Of a stretch of DNA of 34,852 nucleotides, positions 24,401 to 32,965 are shown piece by piece. Position 1 is the stretch's first letter; every line of letters begins with the position of its first letter. Made by a program: the position numbers and the translations under genes. Source of the stretch: an uncultured Saprospiraceae bacterium (GTDB lineage: Bacteria; Bacteroidota; Bacteroidia; Chitinophagales; Saprospiraceae); assembly GCA_938022165.1 (NCBI GenBank), contig CALIEI010000115.1, positions 1 to 34,852 of the forward strand, given 5' to 3'. The notes below the pieces were generated by a model, which saw only the letters and a program-made list of their open reading frames with translations, made no database searches and was not told where the DNA came from.

Positions 24401-25909
24401 AATACAGAACTAAATAAAGAACAAGAAGACTATGTAAGAACATCTACTTCTAGTGCTACAGGCTTGATAAGAATAATCAATGATATTCTCGATTTTTCAA
24501 AAGTGGAATCAGATATGGTTGAGATTGAAAATGAAGAAGTAGATTTAGTATCGATTATAGAAAATCTAATGGAAATTTTTGCTCCAACTTCTCAAGAAAA
24601 GGATGTTGAAATTTCTTACATTATTAATCCTACTGTACCAAGATATATCATTGGTGATCAGGTACGTATAAGACAGATACTCACAAATATTGTAAGCAAT
24701 GCAATTAAGTTTACAAATCGAGGAGATGTGACCTTAGAGGTGTCTTCATTGCCGCACTCGGATAGTGAAGAAAATGATAAGATAACTAACTTGCAATTTG
24801 TAGTTAAGGATACTGGTATGGGTATTCCAAAAGAAAAGATTGGTCAGTTGTTCAAAGCATTTTCTCAAGTCGATGCCTCTACTACTAGAAAATTTGGAGG
24901 AACAGGTTTGGGATTAGCTATCTCAAAGAAACTAGCTAACATCATGAATGGGGACGTAGTTTTGACTAGTAAGTTTAGAGTCGGAACGACTGTTACATTT
25001 ACACTCCAATGTCCATACGTTCATAAAGTTCAAAATACAAGTCTACCATCATTTGAAGATAAATCTATTGCTATTGTCAATAATAATAGAAACAATGTAA
25101 AGATGTTGAGTCACCTTCTCTACCAATATAATATTAGACAAATTTCGACCTATGAAATATTTGATAACAATGTAATGCACCTCTTAGTAGAGGAACCTGT
25201 TGATGTATTATTTATAGATAGTGACTTTTTCGATTCGAGTAGTGAAGAGATTTTAAATAAAATAAAGGCCAATACAGACACAAGCCTTGTGTTGACAACA
25301 CCAAAGTTATATCCCAGTTTGAACACCAAAGTTATCGACGGTACGCTGGCAAAGCCATTTAGGCCATGTGCTTTAAAAGATTGTTTGAATAAGCAATTTG
25401 ATAAAGATTACGTAGAGTCGGTAAATAAAACGGTGTGCAGTAATAGTGAAGCAACTTCCAATAAAAAAGAAAATAAAATTGATGTAAATTTTGGAGAGCA
25501 ATACCCACTGAAGATTCTAGTAGCAGAAGATCATAAGATCAATCAAATGTTAATCAAGAAGGTGTTATCTAAGCTAGGCTACTCGCCAGAAATTGTAGAA
25601 AATGGAGATTTAGCAGTTAAAGCGTCACTGAAAACCAAATTTGATATCATCTTCATGGATATACAAATGCCTGTGCTAGATGGAATGCAAGCAACAAAGA
25701 AAATTTTAGCGTCTTGGGATAAGCATTTCAATCCTAACATTATAGCGATGACCGCAAATGCGATGAAAGGGGATAAAGAGAAATATTTAGCTTGTGGTAT
25801 GCATGATTATATAAGTAAGCCCTTCTTAATTGAAGATTTACAAAGACTTCTAATAAAGCACAGTGAAATAAAAGGCACTGCGACTCAAAATATATCCTCT
25901 TCAAACTAA
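21467..25909 (+). CDS. Hybrid sensor histidine kinase: propeller repeats, Y_Y_Y, HisKA, HATPase, two receiver domains
   Basis: A 1480-residue protein in the ORF track, starting at TTG. GTG 21521 is an alternative; ATG 21590 would leave a signal peptide with almost no basic start. After a hydrophobic segment ending VSAQ come two-component propeller repeats (about 50-760; [32 protein letters not shown]), then a Y_Y_Y domain (about 790-860), a membrane helix (about 874-892) and a coiled coil. The kinase core has SHEIRTPMN with H961, N box around N1078, DTGMGIP at 1115 and [11 protein letters not shown] receiver-like domain follows (about 1198-1310) with VNNN in the acidic pocket, then a standard receiver with E1354/D1355, D1398 and K1451. 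There is no AraC-type HTH, unlike typical HTCS proteins. The ligand is unknown; no response regulator is adjacent. Confidence 0.92.
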   Translation: MKDYQLLFEDFTQIIFYKVTKAIECIKRELTKVAQKGIWLVMLISISIITVSAQESHLKFTQLTSDDGLPSNLIEQTVQDNTGFIWFATMRGLVKYDGTNHIIYTNDPDDPNSLSSNSVRVLFMEESGNIWVGTKGGGLNYFDRSKGQFIRYQYDANDPNSLSDNQVLSIHKDSKNRVWVGTENGLNLLDLEKGSFKRYHIGGFTSKFAAKQAILKIYEDTDGHLWLGTWGGGLIFMEEDVVNSSEFRFFPVLHRVGDETSIASNNCWEINEDDEGNIWVGLFNSGASLLVPQIDYSYGKAEEFVAGLKFVNYNTFNRDFIGHIFTIEWLEDRMYIGESGGLIVFDYSCLDFTKSWEQLNSEKYEIQVEKYFPKHKDENSLSGSVVRDIYKSKDNSLWFSTHGGVSKLKNSNTRFQTYCNSDFWTSDREYRNVQFSKYGFYYLLSYDGIYTYDPNNSELKRFETKSDEINKLLKNTHEMFEDSKGNFWISTTEGILVKKTGTDEFKWIGETVNKMESFNGLKVIEFFEDSKGTIWVCAEFGLASFDLASNKSVIHASKTYDPKDLKIETISSAIEDEEGNIWFSVIGRGFLKFNIHDKQEEFITISGDYSSENKSIHDCRNTALSSIYAIDYHDGKIWIGSEDGIGSYDIKTDSFNCYETLDQTIKDRVFNLAVDNNGLVWGSNESKLFRYDPKKDLLSVFDHQDGLPSAEFQFSSFHKSKNGRITIGTLNGFTSFHGESIPISMDVPLVTLTKLSVLNKMVYNGKVDEISDEVIIEEEISKASEINLNYKHNLFTIGFALVDYKYSDKYDYAYKLEGFNEDWNYVGSEKQVTYTGLPPGEYTFKVKAKNHDGYWSSRATSIKINVTGPWYQNWYIYLAAFFIIMFFGYTLHNQKTKVIDRERAQLAILVEDRTAALVSVTQKEKEARIAAEKLKDKADDEKKRAERANLAKSNFLANMSHEIRTPMNGILGMLQLLSNTELNKEQEDYVRTSTSSATGLIRIINDILDFSKVESDMVEIENEEVDLVSIIENLMEIFAPTSQEKDVEISYIINPTVPRYIIGDQVRIRQILTNIVSNAIKFTNRGDVTLEVSSLPHSDSEENDKITNLQFVVKDTGMGIPKEKIGQLFKAFSQVDASTTRKFGGTGLGLAISKKLANIMNGDVVLTSKFRVGTTVTFTLQCPYVHKVQNTSLPSFEDKSIAIVNNNRNNVKMLSHLLYQYNIRQISTYEIFDNNVMHLLVEEPVDVLFIDSDFFDSSSEEILNKIKANTDTSLVLTTPKLYPSLNTKVIDGTLAKPFRPCALKDCLNKQFDKDYVESVNKTVCSNSEATSNKKENKIDVNFGEQYPLKILVAEDHKINQMLIKKVLSKLGYSPEIVENGDLAVKASLKTKFDIIFMDIQMPVLDGMQATKKILASWDKHFNPNIIAMTANAMKGDKEKYLACGMHDYISKPFLIEDLQRLLIKHSEIKGTATQNISSSN

Positions 25910-25918
25910 GTAGTTGTA

Positions 25919-26389
25919 TTAAAACTGTTGAGCGTCTATACGACATAGTTCTACTGGACTACCATTTTGCCCATACAAATATCTAATGGATAAAACTCCA
26001 TTCAATATCTCCCCATCTCCATCTAAGATGGCTATTTCGTCTCCATTATCTAAAAATATCTGATCGGGAATAACTAGAAAATTTCTATCTACTAATGCAT
26101 AGACATCTATAGAAAGATCACCAAAATTGGTAATTACTATTTCAAACGGATCTTGAAATGAGGCGTAAATTGACATTGGATAAAGATAAGTGTCATACTC
26201 ACAATCTTCCTGAACATCATAAAGGCCAAGAAATTTTTCTGTCATAGGAATACAAGTCCCATTATCTATTTCCGCATTGATGTCAAAATTGTCTGAAGCT
26301 GGATCTGTGCATCCTTCACGATCAATACAACTTGTAAGCACTACAAGCAAAGAGAAGAATAGGACGAATTTATAAATTGAATTTCTCAT
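25919..26389 (-). CDS. Small lipoprotein with a Cys-Asp-rich motif, function unknown
   Basis: A 156-residue protein. Its N-terminus, MRNSIYKFVLFFSLLVVLTSC, is a lipoprotein signal with the lipidated Cys at 21. Just after it, GCTDPASDNFDINAEIDNGTC matches the short 'CTDP...N.D..A..D.G.C' module that is common in secreted Bacteroidota proteins. The remainder is predicted beta-rich and has two more Cys (DCEYDTY, ELCRIDA). I do not recognise a family. It is convergent with the sensor kinase, with 9 bases between the stops. Confidence 0.75.
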   Translation of the reverse strand: MRNSIYKFVLFFSLLVVLTSCIDREGCTDPASDNFDINAEIDNGTCIPMTEKFLGLYDVQEDCEYDTYLYPMSIYASFQDPFEIVITNFGDLSIDVYALVDRNFLVIPDQIFLDNGDEIAILDGDGEILNGVLSIRYLYGQNGSPVELCRIDAQQF

Positions 26390-26487
26390 GGCTTTGATTT
26401 TACTATTAGACTATTTTTATTGTAATAAAGTTAACTCATGCTTAGGTTAAGATCAGTTAAGAATAAACTAGGATATTGTTAATGTCT

Positions 26488-26528
26488 AAAAAAAAATGAG
26501 TGCACTAAGTTTCCCTGTACACTCATTT
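26488..26528 (-). terminator. Terminator of the beta-barrel gene
   Basis: On the minus strand AAATGAGTGTAC / GTGCACTCATTT pairs over 12 bases with one mismatch, around a loop of about 11 bases, and is followed by nine T residues. It lies 20 bases after the stop at 26549. Confidence 0.85.
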
Positions 26529-26548
26529 GATATGATGATAAAAGACGT

Positions 26549-27163
26549 TTAAAATTTATATCCTATAGAGGCGATCAACCTATTTCTATTTTGACTAAAA
26601 GCGATTTCTTGACCGCCTATGCTTAGACTTTCCCCAAGTTTACTTTGATTTGTTTCAAATCTAAAATCAAAAGTCAATTTCTTAATATCAAACCCAGCAC
26701 CGACTTGCAAGCCCAAAGTAAGCTCATCAGAAAAAGTACTTGTTTGCACTTGCTCTTCTAGACTAGAGATGCTTTCTAAATGATAATGCCCAACAGGTCC
26801 AGCTAATAATCGTATTGGGCCTATTTTGGTACCTACTAAGACAGGAATATCGATAGCGCGATATTTTTGATTTACTATGCTTTGGCCTAGCCCCCCTTGA
26901 TCAAAGGTGTAGTCTACATTGTCAGAATTGAATATTACTTCTGGCTGTAACTGTATAGGTCCTAATTTAGCTCTAAGAAATATACCTGCATGAAAGCCAT
27001 ATTGGGCTTCTTTTACAGCTAAAGTGAAGTCATCAAGATTACTTTTGAACACTTCTTCTTTTACATCAAAGGTGTTTAAACCCGCTTTAATACCAAAATT
27101 AACTTGTGCCATAATAATCGCACTCGTAAATAGGAATGAGGTGATAATGATTATCTTTTTCAT
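26549..27163 (-). CDS. Outer-membrane beta-barrel protein (PorT-family/OMP_b-brl_2 type)
   Basis: A 204-residue exported protein. A signal peptide (MKKIIIITSFLFTSAIIMAQ) leads into VNFGIKAGLNTFDV, typical of the PF13568-like barrels often annotated as 'PorT family'. Alternating-residue strands (YGFHAGIFLRAKLGPIQLQP, AIDIPVLVGTKIGPIRLLAG, LTLGLQVGAGFDIKKLTFDF) and the terminal ASIGYKF with a final Phe support an eight-strand barrel in the outer membrane. It is not closely similar to the two porT-like proteins at the window start and need not belong to the T9SS. It is a single-gene unit with its own terminator. Confidence 0.85.
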   Translation of the reverse strand: MKKIIIITSFLFTSAIIMAQVNFGIKAGLNTFDVKEEVFKSNLDDFTLAVKEAQYGFHAGIFLRAKLGPIQLQPEVIFNSDNVDYTFDQGGLGQSIVNQKYRAIDIPVLVGTKIGPIRLLAGPVGHYHLESISSLEEQVQTSTFSDELTLGLQVGAGFDIKKLTFDFRFETNQSKLGESLSIGGQEIAFSQNRNRLIASIGYKF

Positions 27164-27303
27164 ATTTCAGATTTTTTGGTTGTTTATGGCTGATTAACGA
27201 TTAAAAGATATCTAGTATTTTAGAAAGTTGGCTGCATATTGCTTTGATTAACTTCACTTTAAAACCTTGGGTGGCTATTTTAAATCTTTATTAAGATAAT
27301 CCT

Positions 27304-27311
27304 TACTTTTG
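27304..27311 (+). promoter_or_regulatory. Candidate -7 box of engB (TACTTTTG)
   Basis: TACTTTTG fits TAnnTTTG and lies 23 bases before the engB ATG at 27335. The same octamer precedes ubiE and yidC. No convincing -33 TTTG is seen. Confidence 0.45.
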
Positions 27312-27334
27312 GTTGATAAAAACAATCTATAATA

Positions 27335-27949
27335 ATGGCTATCCATACTGCTGAATATTCTGCTTCTTATCCAAATGTCAATAAGTGCCCTTCTGTTGTG
27401 ATACCAGAATATGCTTTTATTGGTCGTAGTAATGTTGGAAAGTCATCCCTGATCAATATGATCTGTGATCGTAAGAAACTTGCTCTTACCTCAGGAAAAC
27501 CTGGTAAGACCCAAATGATCAATTACTTTATTATTGATAAAACTTGGTATATAGTTGATTTGCCAGGGTATGGATATGCCAAGATTTCAAAAGTAAAGAG
27601 AGAGTCCTTTAGAAAAATGATTGAAGGATATCTGCAAAGAAGAACAAACCTACAGTGTACTTTTGTCCTTATCGATAGTAATATAAAACCCCAGCAAATA
27701 GATATAGAATTTATAAACTGGATGGGAGAATGCCGACTCCCTTTTGTGATAGTCTATACTAAAGCGGATAAGTCGAAGGATGATGAATTAGAAAAAAACA
27801 TAGCTGCCTTTGAAAGTAAACTCCAAGAGTCATGGACCGAATTGCCACAGCGTTTTAGAACATCAGCAAATAAACGCGAAGGTAGAGATGAGTTGCTAGA
27901 TTTTATTGAAGACATCAACCAAAAATTTGCAGCATGGAAACAAAGCTAG
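27335..27949 (+). CDS. engB: Ribosome-biogenesis GTPase EngB (YihA/YsxC)
   Basis: A 204-residue TRAFAC GTPase needed for 50S subunit assembly. Motifs: G1 GRSNVGKSS (30-38), G2 GKPGKTQ with T59, G3 DLPGYGYAK (75-83), G4 TKAD and G5 in RTSANKREG. The length and GYGYAK after G3 are specific to EngB. It has a -7 box close upstream. The stop overlaps the start of the acyltransferase gene by 16 bases, so the two are probably translated together. Confidence 0.97.
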   Translation: MAIHTAEYSASYPNVNKCPSVVIPEYAFIGRSNVGKSSLINMICDRKKLALTSGKPGKTQMINYFIIDKTWYIVDLPGYGYAKISKVKRESFRKMIEGYLQRRTNLQCTFVLIDSNIKPQQIDIEFINWMGECRLPFVIVYTKADKSKDDELEKNIAAFESKLQESWTELPQRFRTSANKREGRDELLDFIEDINQKFAAWKQS

Positions 27950-29652
27950 GAATTAAGGCAATTCAGGAAAGGAGAAAAAATAAGTACCATGTATATCCTC
28001 CAGTTATGGAAGATGTGCGAGACTGGCCAGTGTATAAGGTTAGTGAGCAAAGAGATGCTTTTGTACTCGGACTTAATAAGTATGTTTTTAACCGCTTAGT
28101 ACAGGAACACAAAGGAAAGCTATATGATTTGTTAGCTAAGACTATTTTCAATGAGCGCATTCGGATAAAAGAAGAGCCTTGGAAAGTGGATCCACCTAAT
28201 GAGGGGCAGTGGTGGAAGGGCTTGCAAAAGCGTCTTGTAGATGCTCATGACAATGCAAATGAAGAAGAACAAGTGGCCTCATACCATGACATACTGCATG
28301 AGATAATTGATAGATACTCTGAAGAAATAGTTGGCACATTCAAATTGAAGACCTTCAAGTTTGCAAGACGGTTTTTGACATTTTTCTTTAATAGATTACT
28401 CAATACCGGTGCCGCTATTAGGAATTTTAGACGAAGGACCTATAAGAGTGGCATGCCTATTCATGAACGCCTAAGCTGTAAAGGCTCGGTAGAAAAAGTG
28501 AGGTCTTTAATGACCAAAGGCACTGTAGTGATGGTGCCTACACACTTTAGTAATCTAGATTCCATATTGATAGGTTATGCAATAGATTCTGTAGCGGGAT
28601 TACCTGCTTTTACATATGGTGCAGGCTTGAATCTGTTTAATGCTGGATATGCCGCCTATTTTATGAATCGACTCGGACCATATAGAGTAGATCGAAGAAA
28701 GAAAAATGCTATTTATCTACAGACCCTAAAGGGGATGAGTAAGTTGTCAATAGAGTGGGGAGTAAATGGTCTCTTCTTTCCGGGAGGGACAAGATCTCGT
28801 TCGGGAGCATTAGAAGATAAGCTAAAAATGGGACTGCTTGGGACGACCATTGAAGCGCAAAGATCTATACTAGAAAAAAATAAAGACACAAAAATATTTA
28901 TAGTTCCTGTAATACTTGGGTATCATTTCGTCTTAGAAGCACAATTTCTCATAGAGCAATATCTAAGAAAAGAAGGGAAGGAATTTTATCTTAGAAAAAA
29001 TGATCAGTCTTATTCCTTTCGCAAAGTGGCCCGTTTTGTTTGGCGGCTATTCACACGTAAATCTGATATAACATTATCTTTTGGTAAGCCCATGGATGTC
29101 TTGGGTAACTTTGTAGATGATCAAGGAGAAAGTTTTGATAGACATGGAAATATACTTGATATAAAGGATTATTTTCGGACTGGAGGAATTGTCTCAGAAA
29201 ATCTGCAAAGAGAAAGAGAGTACACTAAGATCTTGGCGGATAGAATAGTAGAAAGGTATCATAAAGATAATATTGTGCTAAGTAGCCATATAGTAGCTTT
29301 CGCAGGATTTCATTTGTTGAAAAAGGAGTATCCAAATCTTGATTTGTACCAACTACTCAGGTTGCCTCCTGAAGATTATAGCTTCAAGACAGATAGGATG
29401 CATGAGATTTTACAAAAATTGAAAAACCGACTTTTTGAATTAGAAAAGAAAGGGAAGGTTCAGCTTTCTCCTCAGATATATATGGAGAATGATGTATTGC
29501 TAAAAGATGGTATAGAAATGATGGGTGCATTTCATGCATCGCAGCCCTTGATGGTCGATAAAGATTATCAACTCATCATTAGCCAAAATTTTAAAATCTT
29601 ATATTTCTACCATAATAGATTAACTGGATATGGATTGGAGGACTATGTCTAG
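27934..29652 (+). CDS. PlsC-like glycerolipid acyltransferase, large form
   Basis: A 572-residue protein with the acyltransferase core at about 180-400. The HX4D catalytic motif is VPTHFSNLDSI (H204, D209) and the phosphate-binding block is FFPGGTRSRSG (281-291). The 180-residue N-terminal extension and about 170-residue C-terminal part are helical and charged; no signal peptide is seen. The family transfers acyl chains to glycerol-3-phosphate or 1-acylglycerol-3-phosphate at the inner face of the membrane. The PGGTRSRSG block and large size are nearer to PlsB-type than to short PlsC proteins, so the exact acceptor is uncertain. It overlaps engB by 16 bases. Confidence 0.85.
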   Translation: METKLGIKAIQERRKNKYHVYPPVMEDVRDWPVYKVSEQRDAFVLGLNKYVFNRLVQEHKGKLYDLLAKTIFNERIRIKEEPWKVDPPNEGQWWKGLQKRLVDAHDNANEEEQVASYHDILHEIIDRYSEEIVGTFKLKTFKFARRFLTFFFNRLLNTGAAIRNFRRRTYKSGMPIHERLSCKGSVEKVRSLMTKGTVVMVPTHFSNLDSILIGYAIDSVAGLPAFTYGAGLNLFNAGYAAYFMNRLGPYRVDRRKKNAIYLQTLKGMSKLSIEWGVNGLFFPGGTRSRSGALEDKLKMGLLGTTIEAQRSILEKNKDTKIFIVPVILGYHFVLEAQFLIEQYLRKEGKEFYLRKNDQSYSFRKVARFVWRLFTRKSDITLSFGKPMDVLGNFVDDQGESFDRHGNILDIKDYFRTGGIVSENLQREREYTKILADRIVERYHKDNIVLSSHIVAFAGFHLLKKEYPNLDLYQLLRLPPEDYSFKTDRMHEILQKLKNRLFELEKKGKVQLSPQIYMENDVLLKDGIEMMGAFHASQPLMVDKDYQLIISQNFKILYFYHNRLTGYGLEDYV

Positions 29653-29663
29653 TTCAAAAATAT

Positions 29664-30281
29664 TTATTCTTCTTCTTCAGTACTTGTTTTGCTAGGAGGA
29701 TTGAATAGAATTTCGGATCCTGTGCCAACACCAATGATTGTGCGCATCGCATCTTCAGCTTTGACATCAAGAAATTGTAATTGATCCTTGCTTAAATGAA
29801 AAATATACCCATTGGTGGGGTTGGGTGCAGTAGGTACAAAAATGGTGTACAATCCATTGCTGTGTTCGTGTGTAACAAAGCCAGTCATCTTAGTATTCAT
29901 CACATCTGCAATAACCACCTGAGAAAAACTTTTGCCTCTTGAGCTAAATAATTGCTGTACAGTTTCTCTGATTGTATTATAGAATGGAATTTTGGCAAGT
30001 GTGTTTTGCTCAAAAAAGAGGTACAGCTTTTTGCCAGACCTTGTACGTACAAATAGTCCAATGGCAAAACAAAAGGCAATCAATATCAAAAATGCTAAAC
30101 CATCCAGTAAGTAAACATTGTCTATCCCTTCGATATGGATCAGGCCAACGATTGGTCTGATAATTTTTGTCAATTGAGTTAGCACAAATTTCACTAGGAG
30201 GTAAAGTAAGGCTATGGGTAAGACGATCAAGAGTCCCCCAATCAAAGTGGTAATCAAAAATGATTTCAGCTTCGAAAGCAT
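29664..30281 (-). CDS. DUF502 membrane protein
   Basis: A 205-residue protein with two N-terminal membrane helices (FLITTLIGGLLIVLPIALLY and FLILIAFCFAIGLFV). A conserved soluble part follows: IPFYNTIRETVQQLFSS, FVTHEHSNG, YTIFVPTAPNPTNGYIF and a Glu-rich tail. These blocks are diagnostic of DUF502. The function is unknown. It starts 15 bases after the exonuclease gene on the same strand, so the two form a small operon. Its stop is 11 bases from the convergent acyltransferase stop. Confidence 0.9.
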   Translation of the reverse strand: MLSKLKSFLITTLIGGLLIVLPIALLYLLVKFVLTQLTKIIRPIVGLIHIEGIDNVYLLDGLAFLILIAFCFAIGLFVRTRSGKKLYLFFEQNTLAKIPFYNTIRETVQQLFSSRGKSFSQVVIADVMNTKMTGFVTHEHSNGLYTIFVPTAPNPTNGYIFHLSKDQLQFLDVKAEDAMRTIIGVGTGSEILFNPPSKTSTEEEE

Positions 30282-30296
30282 AATCTATAATTTACT

Positions 30297-30836
30297 TTAT
30301 TGTTGCCAATCTTCTATATATCTAACGAATATCTTTGCTGTATTGATGGCATCGCTAATCGCCCTATGCGGAATACCTTCAAATTCAAATTCTTCTCTGG
30401 AGACAGCCCATTTCAAACCAATCTCTTTCTTGAGTCTATTTATTCGCTGATATTGCTTTTTTAAATCTATATGTGGCTCAATCCACTGTGTGTCTAAGTC
30501 GTAAAGCTCACCGTTTTCACGGAGCATTCTCTTGTCAAACTTGCCCCACGAGCACAGTAAGTAGTCTTCTTCTGTGTTGATCCATTGTCGAAAGTCATAC
30601 TCTACCTCGTCATAATCGTCAGCTTTATCAATTTCTTCTTGCGTAATACTTGTCAATTCCTTGCAATACATAGATAAAGTAGGGTCAAGCTTAGGTCTAA
30701 CAAGCCTCGAAAATTCTTTTTCCACCTCCCCGTAAGGGTTAATAAGAAGTGCGCCTATTTCGATTATTTCTTGTGTCTCAGTAGGTGCGTGACCATTCCA
30801 ACAGGTAGCCTCTAAGTCATATACAATGTAATTCAA
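30297..30836 (-). CDS. DEDDh 3'-5' exonuclease (ERI-1/KapD-like)
   Basis: An RNase-T/DnaQ-fold exonuclease of about 180 residues. Motif I is VYDLEATCW (the D and E), motif II is in SWGKFDKRML, and motif III is HRAISDAINT with the catalytic His and Asp. The WNGHAPTETQEIIEIGA run following motif I is typical of the ERI-1/KapD group, which trims RNA. There is no in-frame ATG ahead of motif I. The track starts at TTG 30878; TTG 30836 gives the shorter, family-like start LNYIVYDLEAT and has GGA about 15 bases upstream. I chose 30836 without certainty. It is the first gene of a unit with DUF502. Confidence 0.85.
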   Translation of the reverse strand: MNYIVYDLEATCWNGHAPTETQEIIEIGALLINPYGEVEKEFSRLVRPKLDPTLSMYCKELTSITQEEIDKADDYDEVEYDFRQWINTEEDYLLCSWGKFDKRMLRENGELYDLDTQWIEPHIDLKKQYQRINRLKKEIGLKWAVSREEFEFEGIPHRAISDAINTAKIFVRYIEDWQQ

Positions 30837-30919
30837 AACAAATATTTTTCGTCCTTGATATAACGTAAAAGTAGTCAAATAGATGTACTAGTTGGTTCCT
30901 ATATTCGACATAATATACA

Positions 30920-31080
30920 ATACAATCGGCGAGGCGTACAGCCGTAGCCCTGCAAGCGGATGCGCGCTAGAGGCAAAGGATAGAAGTGTTTCCGTCCGCA
31001 TTGGCTTGGCGGGAGTGCACGGAAGTAACGTATAGCCTGCTCACGTGCTGGATGAGCTGGTGCGTAGGCTGCATCGTGAT
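30920..31080 (+). repeat. Dispersed intergenic repeat, copy 3
   Basis: The plus strand of 30952-30988 has GCAAGCGGATGCGCGC followed by AGGCAAAGGATAGAAGTG, matching the minus-strand cores of copies 1 and 2. TTCCGT (30990-30995) and ACGGAA (31019-31024) form an outer stem, with CCGC/GCGG inside. Its base composition is much richer in G and C than the surroundings. It fills the divergent spacer between the exonuclease and ccmB. Confidence 0.65.
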
Positions 31081-31160
31081 GACCCCAAATGATATCAAGC
31101 TTCTTTTTCAAAAGAGGCCTCTGCATAAAGACTTTTTTATAGTATTAGTTACATTTGAGC

Positions 31161-31808
31161 ATGAAATCAATCTGGGCATTGATACAACTTGAATTTAAAA
31201 TGGAAATGCGCCGAAAGTATGCTCTCGGTGGTGCTTTTCTGTATGTGCTGTCTACCGTTTTTATCATTTATGCTTCTTTACAAAATTTCAAGGAATTGCC
31301 TTGGAATGCATTGTTTTGGATCGTGGCACTCTTCATAGCAGTTAATGCCATCGCCAAAAGTTTTGCTGTAGAACAAGATGGGACACAACTCTTTCTCTAT
31401 CAGATCGCAAGTGGGATTGAAGTCATTGTAGCAAAGATGACCTATAATGTGATACTTGTTTTAACTCTGTTCACATTGTCGCTCTTGGCCTTTCTATTGT
31501 TCCTAGGTATACCCATTATCCATCATGGGGTATTTGCGCTTACAATAATTTTAGGAAGTTTAGGTTTAGGTATAGTACTCACGTTCATATCTGCTATAGC
31601 CAATAAAACGGACAGCAGTGCAGTGTTTACCGCTATACTTGGATTTCCAGTATTGCTACCGATTTTATTAAGCTTAATTAAACTTACGGCAGCCTGTTTT
31701 GCAGTCGAAACGCCCGATGTAAGTAAGGATATTGTAATTTTATTGTCTATCGACGGTATCTTGGTTGGCTTGATACTAATATTGTTCCCAATGATATGGA
31801 AAGACTAG
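31161..31808 (+). CDS. ccmB: Heme exporter permease CcmB
   Basis: A 215-residue, six-helix membrane protein from ATG 31161 (the track begins two codons earlier at TTG). The MKSIWALIQLEFKMEMRRKYALGG start and FAVEQDGTQLFLYQIASG block match CcmB, the membrane subunit of the ABC heme exporter for cytochrome c maturation (System I). The ATPase partner CcmA is not in this window, as is common when ccm genes are scattered. It is followed by ccmC, ccmD and a dehydrogenase gene in the same direction. Confidence 0.92.
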   Translation: MKSIWALIQLEFKMEMRRKYALGGAFLYVLSTVFIIYASLQNFKELPWNALFWIVALFIAVNAIAKSFAVEQDGTQLFLYQIASGIEVIVAKMTYNVILVLTLFTLSLLAFLLFLGIPIIHHGVFALTIILGSLGLGIVLTFISAIANKTDSSAVFTAILGFPVLLPILLSLIKLTAACFAVETPDVSKDIVILLSIDGILVGLILILFPMIWKD

Positions 31809-31846
31809 GTTAATGTCTTAAGTTTGGGAGTATTAAAACTAGATAA

Positions 31847-32908
31847 ATGAAGAAAAATTGGTGGAAATATTTAGCTGTTATTTTATTGCTTTATTGTATA
31901 ATAGCTGGATTATGGCGTCCACTAAATCCTGGGGTGCTGCAAGTTTCTCCGCTAGCCATGAAGGCTGGAAATACGCAGACTTTTACTGTATCTACCTACA
32001 ATACAGATTTTGATGCTAATTCAGGACTGACTGCTTATATTAAAATCAATGACACTTTTGGTATTCAAAATACTAGTCTGGATATAATAGCCGGGAATGA
32101 GCTAAAAGTGACTTTTGATGTGCCTCAAAAGTTGCCTCATGTATTGAAAACGACGGGCTATTCCATGATTTTAGATGCAAAAAACTATGGTGCATTTGCT
32201 AGACCCAATGCAGTAACCATTACGCAAGAAACTGTTGATATAGCAGGAGCTATTGCCGCTTGGCCTCAAAATAACTTTGGAAAATTTAACAAAGGAGATC
32301 GAGCACAGTTTCCATTCAGAAGTATACTGTACGAATCCATCAGAAATCTATTCTATCATGTCCCGATGTGGTTTGGAATGACCTTTTTGCTGATGGGGAG
32401 TCTTATATTTGCTGTGAGATACTTGATACAAAATAAGGCAGCATATGATTTATATTCTATGGCACTGGTTAAAGTAGCTGTATTATACGGAGTCTTAGGA
32501 TGTGCTACTGGAAGTATCTGGGCTAGAGGAACTTGGGGGACTTGGTGGACTTTTCAAGAGGTTAAATTGACGGTTAGCGCAGTCGCATTACTACTTTACT
32601 TTGCCTATTTTTTATTGCGGTCTGCCATAGATGATGAAGCCAATCGAGCAAGAATAAGTGCTATTTACAACATTATAGGCTTTGTGGCTACTATTTTCTT
32701 ATTGTTCGTGCTACCACGTATGGTAGAGGGGAGTCTGCATCCCGGAAATGGAGGAAATCCTGGATTTGGAGGAGAAGACCTTGATAATACTCTAAGGACG
32801 GTGTTTTATCCAGCAGTTATTGGTTGGACCTTGCTGGGTTTCTGGCTGGCTCAATTGACATATCGCACAGAAATAATAGAGCATTATTTTTTAGAAAAGT
32901 ATGATTAA
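31847..32908 (+). CDS. ccmC: CcmC-type heme-handling protein with a large N-terminal extracytoplasmic insert
   Basis: A 353-residue membrane protein of the CcmC/CcsA heme-handling family. The core has HVPMWFGM (H171), the tryptophan-rich heme loop WGTWWTFQEVKLT (230-242) and VEGSLHPGNGGNPGFGG (H298); the two His are the expected heme ligands. Typical Bacteroidota members are, from memory, about 220 residues. Here about 130 extra residues (about 25-158) separate the first helix (YLAVILLLYCIIAGL) from the second. This insert is polar and beta-rich (VLQVSPLAMKAGNTQTFTV, KVTFDVPQKLPHV) and would lie outside the membrane. The gene is 38 bases after ccmB and 57 before ccmD. Confidence 0.9.
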   Translation: MKKNWWKYLAVILLLYCIIAGLWRPLNPGVLQVSPLAMKAGNTQTFTVSTYNTDFDANSGLTAYIKINDTFGIQNTSLDIIAGNELKVTFDVPQKLPHVLKTTGYSMILDAKNYGAFARPNAVTITQETVDIAGAIAAWPQNNFGKFNKGDRAQFPFRSILYESIRNLFYHVPMWFGMTFLLMGSLIFAVRYLIQNKAAYDLYSMALVKVAVLYGVLGCATGSIWARGTWGTWWTFQEVKLTVSAVALLLYFAYFLLRSAIDDEANRARISAIYNIIGFVATIFLLFVLPRMVEGSLHPGNGGNPGFGGEDLDNTLRTVFYPAVIGWTLLGFWLAQLTYRTEIIEHYFLEKYD

Positions 32909-32965
32909 TAATAAACATAATCGCTACCTTCGCTGGCGATAAATACCTACCCATCTCTGAATGGT

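Noticed and set aside
30899-31126. Minus-strand ORF of 75 codons, and the overlapping plus-strand ORF 30986-31192
   Set aside because: Both lie in dispersed repeat copy 3 and the ccmB leader; the translations look like repeat-derived sequence, and the plus-strand ORF runs into ccmB in another frame.
31150-31157. TACATTTG as a ccmB promoter
   Set aside because: It matches the -7 consensus but lies 3 bases before the best ccmB start codon, so transcription would begin inside the gene. The ccmB start is supported by family similarity.
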